From: CAZVCJ01 sp964625745
GTDB taxonomy: Bacteria; Chloroflexota; Anaerolineae; VGOG01
Reading direction: 5' to 3'
DNA: 64,000 bases
Assembly (NCBI GenBank): GCA_964625745.1
Contig: CAZVCJ010000001.1
Coordinates: forward strand, 1 to 64,000
This document shows positions 52,341-61,116 of the stretch, piece after piece; the first letter of the stretch is position 1, and each line of letters opens with the position of its first letter. Under the pieces are notes generated by a model. The model was not told the origin of the DNA, did no database searches, and worked only from the letters and a program-made list of their open reading frames with translations. A program made the position numbers and the translations under genes.

Positions 52341-53048
52341 ATGATTGGCAAGAATTATCGCCTGAGTGATTTTCTCACCTGGGCCAGCGCTATCGTCATG
52401 ATAGTGGCGCTTTACCTGGTCTTCGTCTACGCCCCCACGGAGCGGACCATGGGCGATATGCAGCGCATTTTTTATTTCCACGTATCCTCGGCCTGGGTGG
52501 GCTTCTTCGCTTTCTTCGTCACTCTGATCGCCAGCCTTGCCTACCTGTGGAAGGGAACGCGCAGGTGGGACATCGTGGCCCTATCCTCGGTGGAGGTAGG
52601 GGTTACATTTATGACCATGGCCATCATCAGCGGGTCCTTATGGGCCAAAGTGGCCTGGAATGTGTGGTGGACCTGGGATCCCCGCCTCACCACCAGCACC
52701 ATCCTGTGGCTGATCTACGTCTCTTATCTGATGCTCCGCAACGCCATTGACGAGGAGGCCCGCCGAGGCCGGTTTGCTGCCGTCCACGGCATCGTGGGCT
52801 TCGTCAGCGTGCCCATCACCTTCATGGCCATCCGCTGGTGGCGGACCATTCATCCGGTGATCATAGATAGCCAGGGCTTCAGCCTGGCCACGCCGATGCT
52901 GATCACCATGCTCTTCTGCATCGGGGCTTTCACTCTGCTCTATTTCACCCTTCTCGTCCACCGCGTGCGTCTCGAGCAATTAGCCGATATGGTCAGATGG
53001 TTAAATGGTCAGATGGTCAGATGGTCAGATGGTCGGAAGAGATATTGA
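52341..53048 (+). CDS. ccmC: Cytochrome c maturation protein CcmC
   Basis: Six-helix heme-handling protein that loads heme onto CcmE. The WWD motif is WAKVAWNVWWTWDPRLTTS (about residues 97-115), with FYFHVSSAW (about 43) providing a conserved His. 235 residues. The last about 18 residues (MVRWLNGQMVRWSDGRK) are encoded by a GGTCAGATGGTC repeat, so the natural C-terminus has been replaced or extended. GGAGGAGG precedes ATG 52341. Confidence 0.93.
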   Translation: MIGKNYRLSDFLTWASAIVMIVALYLVFVYAPTERTMGDMQRIFYFHVSSAWVGFFAFFVTLIASLAYLWKGTRRWDIVALSSVEVGVTFMTMAIISGSLWAKVAWNVWWTWDPRLTTSTILWLIYVSYLMLRNAIDEEARRGRFAAVHGIVGFVSVPITFMAIRWWRTIHPVIIDSQGFSLATPMLITMLFCIGAFTLLYFTLLVHRVRLEQLADMVRWLNGQMVRWSDGRKRY

Positions 53049-53083
53049 CCACCCGACCAAGGACCACCTGACCACCCGACCAA
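52991..53083. repeat. GGTCAGATGG / GACCACCCGACC repeat at the end of ccmC
   Basis: Tandem GGTCAGATGGTCAGATGG units are followed by the inverted-type GACCACCTGACCACCCGACC. It spans the ccmC stop codon and the spacer before ccmD. Confidence 0.75.
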
Positions 53084-53100
53084 CTAGGAGGTTATGAACA

Positions 53101-53280
53101 ATGGGGAATTTGGTTTACCTTTTCGCCGCCTACGCAGTCTTTTGGGCACTGACCTTCGCCTTCGTCTTCAACATCGCCCGACGGCAGAAGGGCTTGCAAA
53201 GGGAGATCGAGTCCCTCAAACGGGCCCTGGAGACCAGGCAAGAGAGGGCGTGCTCCCAGACTTCGGAAGTCTTGATCTGA
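53101..53280 (+). CDS. ccmD: CcmD-like small membrane protein, tail derived from a MITE
   Basis: A 59-residue protein. One membrane helix (NLVYLFAAYAVFWALTFAFVF, residues 3-23 in total) then a basic amphipathic helix (RRQKGLQREIESLKRAL) is the CcmD pattern; CcmD stabilises the CcmABC complex and helps release holo-CcmE. Start ATG 53101 with AGGAGG about ten bases upstream. The last about ten residues (CSQTSEVLI) are encoded by the MITE-like element at 53242-53375, which supplies the stop codon. Short and therefore easily missed by gene callers. Confidence 0.85.
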   Translation: MGNLVYLFAAYAVFWALTFAFVFNIARRQKGLQREIESLKRALETRQERACSQTSEVLI

Positions 53281-53375
53281 GAACTCTTGGTGCATCAACT
53301 ACCTGAAATCTACTGAAATTCCTGCAAGCTTGAGCTACTATGGAGACTTCCGAAGTCTTCTCCGACAAGCTCCTA
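53242..53375. mobile_element. MITE-like element, copy 2
   Basis: A 134-bp block with about five differences from 10386-10519, bounded by AGACTTCGGAAGTCT (about 53257-53271) and its inverted partner (about 53344-53358). It overlaps the 3' end of ccmD and provides its stop codon. Confidence 0.8.
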
Positions 53376-53403
53376 GAATGAGCAGAGCACTGGGGGTCTT
53401 CAG

Positions 53404-54435
53404 ATGAAAGCATTGGTCTTGCAAGAATACGATCACTTTGAATACGGGGATGTGCCAGACCCGCCAATCGGGCCAGAAGACGTCCTGATCCGGGTCAAGG
53501 CCTGCGGTATCTGCGGTAGTGATGTACATGGCATGGATGGCAGCACAGGGCGACGTATCCCACCCGTGATTATGGGCCACGAAGCGGCGGGCGTTATCGC
53601 GGAGACAGGAGCCAACGTCACGGGCTGGCAGAAAGGGGATCGTGTGACGTTTGACTCCACCATCTACTGCGGAAAATGCTATTTCTGTCGTCGTGGCTGG
53701 GTCAATCTTTGCGATAACCGTCGTGTGCTGGGGGTGTCGTGTGACGAGTACCGTCAGGATGGAGCGTTGGCAGAGTACGTGGTTGTTCCACAGCACATCC
53801 TTTATCGCTTGCCGGAGGGACTTTCTTTTGAACGAGCCGCTATGGTGGAGGCGCTTTCGATTGCGCTTCATGCCCTCAGGCGTACGCCAATTTCCTTGAA
53901 CGATGCCGCAGTGGTGGTCGGTGCTGGCACGATCGGATCGCTGGTCATCCAGGCACTTCGCGCCGCGGGTTGCGGCCACATCATCGCAGTTGATCTCGAC
54001 CAAAGTCGCCTGGACCTGGCCTGCAAACTGGGCGCCGATGAAGCACTCCAAGCGGATTCCGTTGATGTCGTGGCCCAGGTGCGCAAGCGTACGTCTAATC
54101 GCGGGGCGGATATCGCCTTTGAGGTAGTGGGCATCCCCGCGACACTCAGGCTCTCGATCCAGTGTCTCAGGAAAGGCGGCTCGCTTACGCTGGTTGGCAA
54201 CTTGTCACCCACGGCAGAATTGCTGTTGCAATCCGTCGTGGTGCGTGAGCTAACTTTAAATGGATCTTGTGCGTCGTGTGGTGAGTATCCAGCCTGCCTG
54301 GATATGATGGTTCGCGATAGAATCAACGTGGATGCTATGATCAGCGCAGTAGCCCCACTGGCTGATGGTGCCGCCTGGTTTGAGCGCTTGTATAAAGGCG
54401 AACCTGGCTTGATGAAGGTTATCCTGACGCCATAA
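53404..54435 (+). CDS. Zinc-dependent medium-chain alcohol/polyol dehydrogenase
   Basis: MDR-family NAD(P)-dependent dehydrogenase of 343 residues. Catalytic zinc: CGICGSDVHG (about residue 35) and GHEAAG (about 60). Structural zinc loop: CGKCYFCRRGWVNLC (about 90-104). NAD site: VVVGAGTIGSLVIQAL (about 170-185). Nearest types are sorbitol, galactitol-phosphate and threonine dehydrogenases; the substrate is not determined. Followed 45 bp later by an SDR gene, so the pair may oxidise and reduce a sugar or sugar acid. Confidence 0.88.
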   Translation: MKALVLQEYDHFEYGDVPDPPIGPEDVLIRVKACGICGSDVHGMDGSTGRRIPPVIMGHEAAGVIAETGANVTGWQKGDRVTFDSTIYCGKCYFCRRGWVNLCDNRRVLGVSCDEYRQDGALAEYVVVPQHILYRLPEGLSFERAAMVEALSIALHALRRTPISLNDAAVVVGAGTIGSLVIQALRAAGCGHIIAVDLDQSRLDLACKLGADEALQADSVDVVAQVRKRTSNRGADIAFEVVGIPATLRLSIQCLRKGGSLTLVGNLSPTAELLLQSVVVRELTLNGSCASCGEYPACLDMMVRDRINVDAMISAVAPLADGAAWFERLYKGEPGLMKVILTP

Positions 54436-54480
54436 CGCCAGGGCATTGCTCCAGAGCAAGCTGGAAAGGAATGGAAAAGA

Positions 54481-55293
54481 ATGGGCAACCAGCCTTTTGA
54501 CCTGGCAGGAAAAGTGGCCATCGTGACGGGAGCCAGTCGTGGGCTCGGACAGTACTTCGGTCGGGCTCTGGCCCGGGCTGGCGCTGATCTGGTGATCACC
54601 AGCCGCCATCGGGAGGCTCTGGTGCCATTCAAAGAAGAGATTGAAGCCCTGGGTCGCAAAGCCGTGCCGCTGCAACTGGACGTCCGTCATCACGACAGCA
54701 TCCAGAACATGGTCGAGGCGGCTTACAAGGCGTATGGCAAGATTGACATCCTGGTGAACAATGCGGGCTGCAACGTCCGCAAGCCGGCCGTTGATATCAC
54801 GTGGGATGATTGGAATCTCGTCCTCGATACCAACCTTCGTGGGACCTTTTTTGTGGCCCAGGCAGTGGCGAAAAAGATGATCCCGCGAAGATACGGGCGG
54901 ATTATCAATATCGGCTCAGTCACCAGCGTGTTCGGCTACGCTGGGCTGGCTCCGTATGGCGCCAGTCGCGGTGGAGTCAAGCAGCTCACCATGAGCCTGG
55001 CGGACGACTGGGGAATCTATGGGATTACGGTCAATTGTCTTGCGCCTGGATGGTTCAAAACGGCGCAAACCGCTGTTCTGTACGAAGACGAGGAATGGGT
55101 GGCATACCTTTGTGATCGCATCCCGCTCAAACGTCCAGGCCAGCCCCGCGACCTGGACGGGGCAATCGTCTTTCTGGCTTCCGACGCGAGCGAGTATATC
55201 ACCGGTCAGACGATTCTGGTAGACGGAGGCATCTCCACTGGAGCAACACGTGTTCTGCTCAAGCAACAAGTGGCCGTGACCAAAGAAGGATAA
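54481..55293 (+). CDS. Short-chain dehydrogenase, gluconate 5-dehydrogenase-like
   Basis: SDR of 270 residues. NAD(P) site TGASRGLGQYFG (about residue 16), NNAG (about 95), Ser in INIGSVTS (about 144) and Tyr in PYGASRGGVKQ (about 159). The normal YxxxK pair reads Y-G-A-S-R, so the catalytic Lys position holds Arg; activity might be altered. The closing GQTILVDGG is typical. A partner for the MDR gene in a sugar or sugar-acid pathway is plausible. Confidence 0.85.
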   Translation: MGNQPFDLAGKVAIVTGASRGLGQYFGRALARAGADLVITSRHREALVPFKEEIEALGRKAVPLQLDVRHHDSIQNMVEAAYKAYGKIDILVNNAGCNVRKPAVDITWDDWNLVLDTNLRGTFFVAQAVAKKMIPRRYGRIINIGSVTSVFGYAGLAPYGASRGGVKQLTMSLADDWGIYGITVNCLAPGWFKTAQTAVLYEDEEWVAYLCDRIPLKRPGQPRDLDGAIVFLASDASEYITGQTILVDGGISTGATRVLLKQQVAVTKEG

Positions 55294-55508
55294 CCTCAGC
55301 GCCGCCCTGAGTTGAACCTCAGGGCTGAAAGAACGAAGCCCTACGGGCTACAATCTGGCCCCGAAGCATGTCCTGAGGTCCCTCCTGAGCTTGACGAAGG
55401 GCCCGCCGAAGGGGGGCTTTGTTGTCTTAGCGCGGGGATTCATTCCCGCGCGGCCTGGAAAAGAAAGTAAGTGCCATTTGAGGAATGAAGGTGTCAGGAG
55501 GGGTTACC
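55294..55508. repeat. Repeat-containing spacer before the YVTN gene
   Basis: Holds a CCTCCTGAGCTTGACGAAGGG unit (about 55381-55401; family of 3370, 3731 and 5362), the short inverted pair CGCGGGGATTCATTCCCGCG (about 55431-55450) and CCTCAG/CTGAGG units. No gene seen. AGGAGGGG at the end serves the next gene. Confidence 0.55.
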
Positions 55509-57455
55509 ATGAGACGCATCTTTCTGCCAGGGCTACTGCTGGCCCTGATGTTGCCCAGCGACCGTTTGCTGCCTTCTTTGCTAACACCGAGTGTGTTGCT
55601 ATCCGCTGGCGCTGACACCCCTGCGCTGGCCTCTGCCGGTCCCATCAAACGATCCAGCTCCGCCATCGCCGTAATGGCAGATGGTGCTCTTTGTCTGGTG
55701 GTGAACCCCGATTCCAATTCTCTCTCCCTCGTTGACACCTCCGCACAGGAGAAGATCGCCGAGATCCCTGTGGGCCTGGATCCGCGCACCGTGGCCGTGG
55801 ACGATGCGGGAGAGCGGGCCTACGTAGCCAATCGAGGTTCGGATAGCGTCTCGGTTGTAGATCTGACCACTCACACCGTCATCACCGAAATCCCCGTTGG
55901 CCACCGGCCTTACGGCGTCGTGGTCAGCCCCGGCGGGGATCGCCTCTACGTGGCCGAGCAGGGCGCGGACCGCCTCATCATCCTGGACACAACCACTTTT
56001 GAGACTGTGAACACTATCTCCGTAGCCGACCGCCCCAGCGGACTGGCCATATCCGATGACGGCCATACCCTCTACGTCACCCACCTCCTCACCGGCCAGA
56101 TCAGCGTCATATCGCTCGACCGTCCCCGCATTTACCTGCCCCTGATCCTCAAAAGCGCATCGCCCAGCCACTCAATCAATACCCAATATCCAATACCCAA
56201 TATCCAACCTCTAACCTCCAACCTCCAACTTCCATCTTCCAATATCCAACTTTGGCCCGACAGCAACCTGGCCCAGTCCATCGTCCTCTCGCCTGACGGC
56301 CTCCGTGCCTACGTTCCCCACACCCGCTCCAACACCTCCAACCGTGCCCTCACCTTCGACACCACCGTCTTCCCGCTGGTCTCGCTCATTGACCTGACGA
56401 CGCAGCAGCATCTAGTGGGCCAGCAGTTTGACCTGGGCACCCTGGACCCGCCCGGCGTGGGGTTGCCTTTCGACGCCGTCGTCACCCCCGACGGTGACGA
56501 GATGTGGGTGCTCAACGCGGCCAGCAACGACGTCACCGTGGTGGACCTGACCGCCCGCCAGCGCGTGGCCCACATCGAAGTAGGTCACAACCCGCGCGGC
56601 ATCGTCCTGTCGCCCGATGGCGCTACGGCCTACGTGAATAACACTCTGGCGGGCACCGTTTCGGTGATTGACACCGCTGCCCACGCCGTGACCTCCGTCA
56701 TCACCGTCACCGACATCCCCCTGCCGCCGGCCCTGCTGAACGGCAAGCAGTTGTTCCACACCAGCGACGACCCCCGTCTGGCTCGCGCCCAGTGGATCAG
56801 TTGCAACACCTGCCATTTCGAGGGCGAGCAGGACGGGCGCACCTGGTTCTTCGGCTTCGCCGGGCCGCGCAACACCACCAGCCTGCTGGGGATGATCGAG
56901 ACCTACCCGCTGCGCTGGTCGGGCGAGTGGGACGAGTCGGCCGATTCGGAGTTTGCCAATCGGAAGGAGAACTTTGGCAGCGGCCTGATTGGCGGCGACA
57001 TGAACTGCTCCCTCTCGCCCCCCGACTGCTTGAACCAGCCGCCCAACCAGGGCCGCTCCTACGATCTCGACTGCCTGGCTTTGTTCATTGACTCGCTGCC
57101 CCCGCCAGCAAATCCGGGACCGCCCTCGGAGGCCGCGCTGCGCGGTCAGGCTATCTTCGACGACCCGTCTCTAAGCTGTGTCGCCTGCCATCCCGCCCCT
57201 CTCTACACCGACCAGCAGAGCCACGACGTGGGCACGGCCACCGCCGACGAGCGCATCGGCCCGGCGTTCGACACCCCCACCCTGCGCGGGCTGTATGACT
57301 CAGCGCCTTACTTCCACGATGGCAGTGCGGCCACCCTCTACGAGGCCATCACCCGCTCCAGCCCGGAGAACGAGCACGACGTGAGCGACCTGCTGACCGA
57401 GGCCGAGATACAAGACTTGGTCGCCTTCTTGCTGGCATTGCCGATTGCGGAATAA
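55509..57455 (+). CDS. Secreted YVTN beta-propeller protein with C-terminal diheme cytochrome (MauG/CcpA-like)
   Basis: Extracytoplasmic redox protein of 648 residues. Signal peptide at the N-terminus, then YVTN propeller blades (AVDDAGERAYVANRGSDSVSVVDL and similar, about residues 40-420), then a cytochrome c peroxidase-like part with heme motifs CNTCH (about 430) and CVACH (about 557) and distal PAFDTPTLRGLYDSAPYFHDG. Blades about 215-255 are interrupted by a TATCCAATACCCAATATCC repeat coding a Ser/Asn/Gln-rich loop. Substrate unknown; it could use the ccm system upstream. Confidence 0.85.
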   Translation: MRRIFLPGLLLALMLPSDRLLPSLLTPSVLLSAGADTPALASAGPIKRSSSAIAVMADGALCLVVNPDSNSLSLVDTSAQEKIAEIPVGLDPRTVAVDDAGERAYVANRGSDSVSVVDLTTHTVITEIPVGHRPYGVVVSPGGDRLYVAEQGADRLIILDTTTFETVNTISVADRPSGLAISDDGHTLYVTHLLTGQISVISLDRPRIYLPLILKSASPSHSINTQYPIPNIQPLTSNLQLPSSNIQLWPDSNLAQSIVLSPDGLRAYVPHTRSNTSNRALTFDTTVFPLVSLIDLTTQQHLVGQQFDLGTLDPPGVGLPFDAVVTPDGDEMWVLNAASNDVTVVDLTARQRVAHIEVGHNPRGIVLSPDGATAYVNNTLAGTVSVIDTAAHAVTSVITVTDIPLPPALLNGKQLFHTSDDPRLARAQWISCNTCHFEGEQDGRTWFFGFAGPRNTTSLLGMIETYPLRWSGEWDESADSEFANRKENFGSGLIGGDMNCSLSPPDCLNQPPNQGRSYDLDCLALFIDSLPPPANPGPPSEAALRGQAIFDDPSLSCVACHPAPLYTDQQSHDVGTATADERIGPAFDTPTLRGLYDSAPYFHDGSAATLYEAITRSSPENEHDVSDLLTEAEIQDLVAFLLALPIAE

Positions 57456-57513
57456 CCCTCTATCAGTTCAAACAACTCCGGAAGCTGGAAGGCTTCTCTC
57501 TGTGAGGAGGAAA

Positions 57514-58356
57514 ATGGGAGTGCGAATTGTCACCGATACCAGTTGCGATTTACCTCCGGGTCTTGAACGGGAACTCGATGAGCTTGGGGTGATCATAGTT
57601 CGCTTTCACTTTCGCTTTGGGTTGGAAGAATGTGAGGACAAGAGCATCCCCATGAAGGACTTCCTGGCCAGGGCTGAGAGGACGTGGCCAACAACCTCCG
57701 TTCCTTCATCTGGAGCTTTCGTCCAGGCTTTCCGTCAATGTGTGGAGGCTGGCGACTAGGTGGTTTGCATCACCATCACCAGCAACCACAGCGCAACCTA
57801 CTCATCGGCGGTCCTGGCCAGCCAGGAATTCTCCGCTGGGCAAGTCACCGTGGTGGACTCAAAGTCGCTCTCCTTGCCCCAGGGTCTCATGGTCCTGGCC
57901 GCTGCCCGCGCCGCTCAGGAGGGGAAAAGCTCTCAGGGTATTGTGGAAACCATCAGAGAGCTACAGCAACGCCTGCACCTTTTCATCACCCTGGACACAG
58001 TGGAATACCTGGTCAAGGGGGGCAGAGCCAGCAGGCTGACCGGCGTCATGGCTGGGTTGCTGAAGCTCAGGCCGATTCTGACCCTGGTGGATGGAGAACT
58101 GACCCTGCTTGAAAAGCCACGCGGAAGAAAGGCATCCAAACAAAAGCTGATAGAGTTGGCCAGGGGCTGTTTCCCGGCTGAGACTGTGGGTGTGGCTCAC
58201 ATTGCCTGTGAAGAGGAGGCCAGAGGGTTGGTTTCGGAGATTGCTCTGCAAACTGGCTTCCCTGAAGAAAAGATACTTCTCGCCGAAACGGGGATGGTCA
58301 TAGCAACCCATGGGGGACCGGGAACTTTGGGGATAGTGGTTGTTTCAAAGTTGTGA
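57514..58356 (+). pseudogene. DegV-family fatty-acid-binding protein, interrupted by an in-frame amber codon
   Basis: DegV (FakB-type) proteins present fatty acids to a kinase. The frame from ATG 57514 gives VRIVTDTSCDLPPGL and continues to ECVEAGD, then a TAG at 57757-57759, then resumes in the same frame with VVCITITSNHSATYSS and runs to the normal end (VVVSKL); total 280 codons. The stop replaces one codon, probably GAG or CAG. No indel is needed. Either a nonsense mutation, a sequencing error or a read-through codon; no fakA is nearby. Confidence 0.85.
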
Positions 58357-58415
58357 ATCACTGATGGCGCTGACGGGCGCTGATTTCGCTGACCGATGTG
58401 GAAAGGACTAGAACC

Positions 58416-61112
58416 ATGACAAACTCTCAAATCCCAAAGAAAGTGGTGGTAGTCACAGGAGATGTGACGATGGACTGGAACATCGCTCGCAGACGATGCT
58501 TGGCGGATAGCGCCATGCTGTGGAATCCGGAGGACTGGACGCGCGCCTGCTGGCAACGGGGAGGAGCGGCACTGCTGGCCGACGTGATCCAGGAGGTAGT
58601 AAAGACATTGCCCCAAGAACGAGGAGCCGAGTTTGAGATCCGCCAGATGGATGCCCCTGAAGATCGAGATCGGGTCTGTCCTCGCGATGAGTATCACCAC
58701 TCCTATGCACTGTGGGCGCTTTTCGGGTCCGGTGACGAGGTGGCATGGCGCGTTGAGGAGTTCCTGGGATTGGACCGTGGCCTGTCCGATGGGCCTGCCG
58801 AGGCGGCCAAGTGGCAGCGAGTGGTGGACGACACCCCTGAGGCTGACCTGATCGTGCTCGATGATGCCGATCTGGGCTTTCGCGACCACCCCGATCTTTG
58901 GCCGCAGGCCCTCACCGCCGAAGGGAGGCGGCCGTGGGTTCTCCTGAAGATGTCACAGCCTGTGGCTGAGGGCCGGTTGTGGGAACACCTGCGGGAGAAC
59001 TGCGCCGACCGCCTGATCGTGGTCACCACTGTCAACGACCTGCGCTTAACAGAGGTACAGATTAGCCAGGGGCTCTCCTGGGAACGGACGGCGCAGGACA
59101 TCGCCTGGGAGCTGGTGCACAACCCACGCGTCAACGGTCTGGCGCGTTGTGCCTGCGTGGTGGTCTCGTTCTACACGGCGGGCGTCGTGCTGCTCTCCCG
59201 GCTGCACGCGGAGGGCAAGGCCGTCGAGGAGCGTGCCGCTCCAAGGTGCTCGTTGTTCTTCGACCCCAGCGTGATCGAAGGCATGTGGGAGCAGGATCAC
59301 CCCGGCGGCATGATCGGCTACACGACCTGCCTGAGCGCCGGTATCGCCCGCCATTTGATGCTCTTGCCGGATCGGCCCGACGTCCACCAGGGCATCCAGT
59401 CTGGCCTAGCTGCCATGCGGAAGCTTCACTTGGAAGGCTATGGTGAGCGGGGCTCAGCAGTGCAGGCCCAATTGCGCTTTCCCGTCGAGGACATCGCGAA
59501 AGAGTTGACCACGGAAGCAGCGCCGTTCGCAGAAGTCGAGGTACAAGATCCCGTCCGCTTCCTGATTCAGCCAGCAGCCGAGGGCGAGAAGGCTCCTGAG
59601 GGCGCTTTCTGGACCATTCTTCAGGACCGCTATCGCGACAATCTGGACCAGGTGGCCGAGCACGTCGTGTTGGAGGGGGCCGAGGTAGCCTTGCAGGATG
59701 TGCCGCTGGGCCGGTTTGGCTACCTGCTGACGGTAGATCGTCGGGAGATCGAGAGCTTCCGCAGCATTCGCGCCCTGGTGAGCGAATACCTGAGCCACGT
59801 CCGCCAGAAGCGCCCGGTTTGCATCGCCATCTTCGGCGCGGCGGGGTCTGGCAAGTCCTTTGGCATCACCCAGGTGGCGAAGTCGCTGGCTCCTGAGCAG
59901 GTTGAGGTGCTCGAATTCAACCTCTCCCAATTTGAGTCGGCCGATGAGCTGGTGGATGCGCTGCACCAGGTGAGGGACGTGGGCCTGAGCGGAAAGATCC
60001 CTCTGGTGTTCTGGGACGAGTTCGACACCCCGCTAGCGGGGAAGCCTCTGGGCTGGCTGCGCTACTTCCTGGCCCCTATGCAGGATGGCAGTTTCCGCGA
60101 AGGTCAGATCACCCATCCCGTCGGCCGCTCGGTTTTCGTCTTCGCCGGCGGCACTAGCCACCGCATGGACAGCTTTGGTCAAGGAGTAGAACCCGAGAAG
60201 TTGCAGGGGGCCAAGGTGCCGGACTTCGTCAGCCGGCTGAAGGGCTACGTCAACGTCCTGGGACCTAACCGACAGAAAGCCGCCAGCGGCGAGCAGGCCA
60301 TGACCGATCCATACTACATCATCCGTCGGGCCATTCTGCTGCGTGCGATTCTGCGGCGCGATGCGCCACAGCTTTGCCGGAAGCAAGAGGACAAGGAGGT
60401 GCTGAACATAGATCCGGGTGTGCTGCGTGCCTTTCTGAACACAAGGGAGTACAAACACGGCGTCCGTTCCATGGAATCGATCGTCGCCATGAGCCTGCTG
60501 TCGGGCAAGACCTCCTTTGAGCGGTCCAGTATTCCCTCCGAGGCTCAGTTGGACCTGCACGTGGACGGGCGGGAGTTCCTGGCCCTGGTGCAGCAGATGG
60601 ATCTGCAGGGCGACCTTCTGGAGAAGCTGGCCGAGGCGCACCACCAGGTGTTCTGTGAGGAACTTGAGGCCAAGGGATACCGTCTGGGGCCGAGGACCGA
60701 TGATGAACTCAAGACCCACAGTTCGCTGAAACCTTATGCCGAGTTGCCTGAGGAGGAGAAAGAGCAAAACCGTGGCGCCGTGCGAGACATTCCCAACAAG
60801 CTGGCCCGCAGCGGCTACGTGATGATTCCTGCCCGCAGCGACGAGCCTCCCTTCGAATTCCCCGGCCATCACCTCGCGCAGTTGGCAGAGATAGAGCACG
60901 AGCGGTGGATGCAGGCGAAGCTCGAAGCGGGTTGGCGGTATGCGACAGAGACGGACAAAGAGAGGAAACTACACGAGGCCCTGCTGCCGTGGGATGAGCT
61001 GCCCGAAGAACAGAAGGAGAAAGACCGGGTCCTGGTACGGGCGATACCGCGGATACTTGCCAAAGCCGGCTACACCGTCGTGAGGCTACGCCGGGAAACG
61101 GTGCAGGAGTAA
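58416..61112 (+). CDS. AAA-type P-loop ATPase with two C-terminal RyR domains and a PfkB-like N-terminus
   Basis: An 898-residue multidomain protein. Residues 1 to about 400 start VVVVTGDVTMDWNI, with RGGAALLADVI later, and recall a PfkB/ribokinase fold (my inference). The P-loop module has Walker A IFGAAGSGKSFG (about 472) and Walker B LVFWDEFD (about 530). Two RyR domains follow at about 735-805 and 820-895, the second with HERWMQAKLEAGWRY and LPWDELPEEQKEKDR. RyR domains in bacteria occur in nucleotide-signal systems. ATG 58416 follows AAGGA. The NUDIX gene starts 4 bp after the stop. Confidence 0.8.
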   Translation: MTNSQIPKKVVVVTGDVTMDWNIARRRCLADSAMLWNPEDWTRACWQRGGAALLADVIQEVVKTLPQERGAEFEIRQMDAPEDRDRVCPRDEYHHSYALWALFGSGDEVAWRVEEFLGLDRGLSDGPAEAAKWQRVVDDTPEADLIVLDDADLGFRDHPDLWPQALTAEGRRPWVLLKMSQPVAEGRLWEHLRENCADRLIVVTTVNDLRLTEVQISQGLSWERTAQDIAWELVHNPRVNGLARCACVVVSFYTAGVVLLSRLHAEGKAVEERAAPRCSLFFDPSVIEGMWEQDHPGGMIGYTTCLSAGIARHLMLLPDRPDVHQGIQSGLAAMRKLHLEGYGERGSAVQAQLRFPVEDIAKELTTEAAPFAEVEVQDPVRFLIQPAAEGEKAPEGAFWTILQDRYRDNLDQVAEHVVLEGAEVALQDVPLGRFGYLLTVDRREIESFRSIRALVSEYLSHVRQKRPVCIAIFGAAGSGKSFGITQVAKSLAPEQVEVLEFNLSQFESADELVDALHQVRDVGLSGKIPLVFWDEFDTPLAGKPLGWLRYFLAPMQDGSFREGQITHPVGRSVFVFAGGTSHRMDSFGQGVEPEKLQGAKVPDFVSRLKGYVNVLGPNRQKAASGEQAMTDPYYIIRRAILLRAILRRDAPQLCRKQEDKEVLNIDPGVLRAFLNTREYKHGVRSMESIVAMSLLSGKTSFERSSIPSEAQLDLHVDGREFLALVQQMDLQGDLLEKLAEAHHQVFCEELEAKGYRLGPRTDDELKTHSSLKPYAELPEEEKEQNRGAVRDIPNKLARSGYVMIPARSDEPPFEFPGHHLAQLAEIEHERWMQAKLEAGWRYATETDKERKLHEALLPWDELPEEQKEKDRVLVRAIPRILAKAGYTVVRLRRETVQE

Positions 61113-61116
61113 GGTA

